Assembly (NCBI RefSeq): GCF_000190575.1
Contig: NC_015164.1
Location: 1,240,001 to 1,304,000 of the forward strand
Direction of reading: 5' to 3'
Length of the DNA stretch: 64,000 nucleotides
Source of the DNA: Phocaeicola salanitronis DSM 18170
GTDB taxonomy: Bacteria; Bacteroidota; Bacteroidia; Bacteroidales; Bacteroidaceae
Part shown: piece by piece, positions 61,618 through 64,000 of the stretch
How the letters are laid out: every line of letters begins with the position of its first letter
How positions within the stretch are numbered: position 1 is the stretch's first letter
Notes under the pieces: generated by a model
Database searches by the model: none
What the model saw: only the letters and a program-made list of their open reading frames with translations
Told to the model about the DNA's origin: nothing
Program-made: the position numbers and the translations under genes

Positions 61618-61700
61618 GGTTACGAGGCTGTATATAAACATATTACATTGACAATTCATCAAATCAACAAATTTTCATCAACTTCAAAACCGTATGTAAT

Positions 61701-62672
61701 ATGACAATCCAAGATGTAAAGCAAATCAAACTGGCAGACTATCTGCAAAGTCTGGGCTATACGCCTGTAAAGCAACAAGGCAGGAATCTGTGGTACAAAT
61801 CACCGTTACGGGAAGAAACGGACGCATCGTTCAAGGTAAACACCGAGCTTGAAAAATGGTATGACTTCGGCATCGGCAAAGGCGGAAACATCCTCGCATT
61901 GGCAGCGGAACTCTACCGTTCGGAAGATGTAGCCTATCTGTTGAGACGCATAGAGGAGCGGACAGCATACATCCGCCCTGCATCGTTCTCTTTTGGCAGA
62001 CAGCATTCCGACAATCGTACTTATCAGGGATTAAAGGTTGGAGAATTGTCCTCCCCTGCTCTTATAGCCTATCTGCAAGAAAGGGGAATAAACATCGGAC
62101 TTGCCAAAAGAGAATGCAGGGAGCTTCGGTTTATGAATGCCGACAAACCCTATTTTGCCATCGGCTTTCCGAACATGGCAGGAGGATATGAAGTGCGCAA
62201 CAGATACTTCAAGGGATGTGTCGCCCCGAAAGATATCACCCATATCCGACAGCAGGGCGGACAACGATGTATGTGTTACCTGTTCGAGGGGTTCATGGAT
62301 TACCTTTCATTCCTTACCATCCGAGTAGAAAACAATCCGCAACACCCGCGATTGGACACACAGGACTATATCATATTGAACTCCGTTTCCAATCTTGCAA
62401 AAGCGGAAAGCATATTGGAGACCTACACCCAAGTCGGCTGTTTCCTTGACAACGACACGGCAGGACGGAACACTTGCAAGAAGCTGAAAGAGAAGTTTGG
62501 GGAACGGCTGCTTGACAAGTCAATGTACTATCGTGAGTATAAGGACTTGAACGACTACCTGTGCGGTAAGCCCTTGTCCCAATCGGCAGAGCCGATAAAG
62601 GAGAAGAAGCAAGTCCAATCCGCAAGGCGGATGATGCAGCCACCGAAAAAGAAAGGGGGATTTCATCTGTAA
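61701..62672 (+). CDS. TraP-like primase of the IME (zinc ligands lost, TOPRIM intact)
   Basis: A 323-aa paralogue of the ICE primase at 35880. The N-terminal part NLWYKSPLREETDASFKVN and FGIGKGGNILALAA is shared almost word for word, again without the Cys/His ligands of a CHC2 finger. TOPRIM motifs are LFEGFMDYLSF and CFLDNDTAGR (DxD). A basic tail (RRMMQPPKKKGGFHL) is extra. With the SF3 helicase it would supply priming for replication or second-strand synthesis after transfer. Confidence 0.82.
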   Translation: MTIQDVKQIKLADYLQSLGYTPVKQQGRNLWYKSPLREETDASFKVNTELEKWYDFGIGKGGNILALAAELYRSEDVAYLLRRIEERTAYIRPASFSFGRQHSDNRTYQGLKVGELSSPALIAYLQERGINIGLAKRECRELRFMNADKPYFAIGFPNMAGGYEVRNRYFKGCVAPKDITHIRQQGGQRCMCYLFEGFMDYLSFLTIRVENNPQHPRLDTQDYIILNSVSNLAKAESILETYTQVGCFLDNDTAGRNTCKKLKEKFGERLLDKSMYYREYKDLNDYLCGKPLSQSAEPIKEKKQVQSARRMMQPPKKKGGFHL

Positions 62673-62717
62673 TGTGCTCGTCTGCTTTCCGAAAGGTATT
62701 TAGACAGAAATACCATA

Positions 62718-62795
62718 GCTCAATAGGGCGTTTTCTTCACGCATTACTCCGTAACGCTAAAAACACCCTATCGAGCCAAAGGGAAATCCCTTTGG
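62718..62795. other. Candidate oriT hairpins of the IME
   Basis: GCTCAATAGGGCGTTTT (62718-62734) pairs with the complementary 62759-62776 arm, with two mismatches. It is followed at once by a perfect 9-bp hairpin CCAAAGGGA/TCCCTTTGG (62776-62795). They lie about 145 bp upstream of the MobV relaxase, where MobV oriT sites are found. No gene is seen in 62673-62938. Confidence 0.5.
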
Positions 62796-62938
62796 AAACC
62801 CTGTGCAAACGAGAGCAGAAGCCAAACTCGTTTGGATTATGCCGAGTGCAGCAAGGGTTCATTTGCATAATAAACCCTGTGAGCCGATGCCACAGGCAGA
62901 GAGAAGAAACATAACGATAACCGCAAAATAGAAATAAA

Positions 62939-64000
62939 ATGGGATATTTTTCATTGGACATTAAGAAAGCAAAGGGTACATCGGACACCACTCAGTCCGA
63001 CCATATAGAGAGAAAGATAATACCTAAAAACGCAGACCCGACAAGGACACATCTGAACAGGGTGCTTGTCGAATACCCCGATGGCGTTCACGGCAGGGAT
63101 GAAGCGATTGCCCACAGACTGAACACGGCAGGCATCAGACGGAAAATCACACACGACCAAGTCCGTGTCGTTCGGGTGGTTTTGTCGGGTACGCACGAGG
63201 ACATGATGAACATACAGGAAAAAGGAGAACTCGATGAATGGTGCAACGACAGCATCCAATGGCTGCAAGCCACATTCGGCAAAGACAATGTGGTTGCCGC
63301 ACATCTGCACATGGACGAGAAGACTCCGCACATCCACGCAGCCGTTGTTCCCATCGTGACGGGTGAAAGGCGCAAAGCCAAGAAAGAGCAAACGGACGGT
63401 AAGCGCAAGTACCGCAAGAAAACAAATTCCGTCCGCTTGTGTGCCGATGACCTGTTCAACCGCCAGACCTTGGTCGCCTACCACGACAATTACGCAAGGG
63501 TGATGGCGAAATACGGATTGCAGCGTGGGGTACGGGGTTCGGAAGCACGGCACACCACCACCATGCAGTATTATAGGGACTTGAAAAAGAAGAATGAAGT
63601 CCTCGAAACTGAAACCAGACTGTTGCAGGAGAAGAAAGCCGAGGCGCAGGAGGAACTGAAGCAGGTGAAAGCGGAAATCCGTACCGACAAGCTCAAAAAC
63701 GCAGCCACCGATACGGCAACCGCCCTTGCAAGCAGTGTGGGCTCTCTTTTCGGAAGTGGAAAGATGAAATCGTTGGAGCGCAGGAACGAGGATTTGCAAG
63801 ACCGCATCCTTGAACTTGAAAACGAAGCCCGACAACGGGAACGGCAACAAGCCAAGCAGATACAGGAGATAAGAAACGCTTACGAGCAACAGCACCGCAA
63901 GCTGTCGGAGTTTGCGGATTTTGTCAGACGCTACTTTCCATATGTGGAGAAGCTGATGCCTATAATAAACTTCCTGCGTGACCGATTGAAGTTCAATGAC
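62939..64000 (+). CDS. MobV-family relaxase (Pre/Mob), cut by window edge
   Basis: The frame from ATG 62939 (MGYFSLDIKKAKGTSDTTQS) is open through position 64000, 354 codons, with no stop; the C-terminus is outside. The MobV motif HMDEKTPHIH (residues 124-133) supplies the metal-binding histidines. Its N-terminal part differs from the usual RxNxK start of Pre proteins, since it reads GYFSLDIKK. A long coiled coil follows from about 215 to 330 (LQEKKAEAQEELKQVKAEIR). It nicks the IME oriT and pilots the strand through a helper channel, such as the ICE's. Confidence 0.88.
   Translation, partial: MGYFSLDIKKAKGTSDTTQSDHIERKIIPKNADPTRTHLNRVLVEYPDGVHGRDEAIAHRLNTAGIRRKITHDQVRVVRVVLSGTHEDMMNIQEKGELDEWCNDSIQWLQATFGKDNVVAAHLHMDEKTPHIHAAVVPIVTGERRKAKKEQTDGKRKYRKKTNSVRLCADDLFNRQTLVAYHDNYARVMAKYGLQRGVRGSEARHTTTMQYYRDLKKKNEVLETETRLLQEKKAEAQEELKQVKAEIRTDKLKNAATDTATALASSVGSLFGSGKMKSLERRNEDLQDRILELENEARQRERQQAKQIQEIRNAYEQQHRKLSEFADFVRRYFPYVEKLMPIINFLRDRLKFND

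Larger units (their letters stand above)
58000..64000. mobile_element. Mobilizable element (IME/MTn-like), partial
   Basis: A tyrosine integrase, small accessory gene, SF3 helicase, primase, oriT-like hairpins and MobV relaxase follow in one direction, the pattern of Bacteroides mobilizable transposons. It lacks tra genes, so it would depend on a helper such as the ICE to the left. The right end lies outside. Confidence 0.65.

Noticed and set aside
1..64000. CRISPR arrays, tRNA or rRNA genes
   Set aside because: No regularly spaced repeat array and no cloverleaf or rRNA-like sequence was seen in reading; the only regular repeats are the ones listed.

Overview
The window is from a gut-type Bacteroidales genome (Bacteroides, Phocaeicola or Parabacteroides). 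The evidence is a Bacteroidetes-type (T6SSiii) secretion locus, a CTnDOT-like mobABC/traA-traQ conjugation module in its usual order, and promoters of the Bacteroides TAnnTTTG class. Most of it (about 1-51,900) looks like one integrative conjugative element (ICE) that carries a type VI secretion system, as the Bacteroidales GA1/GA2 T6SS loci are known to do. A second, smaller mobilizable element (IME) begins near 58,300 and runs off the right edge. Both elements are incomplete here.

Layout. 1-4.9 kb: the end of the T6SS locus, with a partial tssR, an Hcp (TssD) protein carrying a C-terminal deaminase toxin, its probable immunity gene and two unidentified genes. 4.9-16.1 kb: a cargo region with a lone PD-(D/E)XK-like gene, then a tightly coupled four-gene operon. 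That operon has a two-TM coiled-coil protein, an 1873-aa KAP-like membrane NTPase, a PtuA-like ABC/SMC ATPase and a PtuB-like HNH nuclease, and is my best candidate for an undescribed defence system. 16.1-20.2 kb: mobC, mobB, mobA and a hairpin-rich oriT candidate. 20.3-23.1 kb: a ParA/DUF3408/TraD module embedded in unusual CAT/TGCA-rich DNA. 23.1-25.1 kb: a 192-bp MITE and a PARIS-like ATPase + DUF4435 pair. 25.5-36.7 kb: traE-traQ, a lysozyme and the TraP-like primase. 36.8-39.3 kb: an orphan TssD with a second effector and a likely immunity gene whose start is interrupted at a poly-T tract.

39.5-51.2 kb is a long minus-strand array of small accessory ICE genes (DUF4120, DUF932, M20-like peptidase, a degenerate N6-methylase, a DpnD/PcfM-like protein and others). 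Three long quasi-palindromes interrupt it. Each shares an almost invariant 51-bp core and lies just upstream of a minus-strand gene or operon. The right arm of each has an intact TAnnTTTG box, while the equivalent position on the left arm is degenerate. This is the geometry expected of single-stranded-DNA promoters (Frpo/ssi type) that work when the transferred strand folds in the recipient.

51.9-57.9 kb is a five-gene conflict operon: calcineurin-like phosphoesterase, helical GASH-like protein, two GTPases and GAP1-N1. 58.3-64 kb is the IME: tyrosine integrase, small DNA-binding-type protein, SF3 helicase, symmetric iterons, a second TraP-like primase, an oriT-like hairpin pair and a MobV relaxase cut by the window edge. 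I saw no tRNA, rRNA or CRISPR array. All homology statements come from motif recognition by eye; no database search was run.
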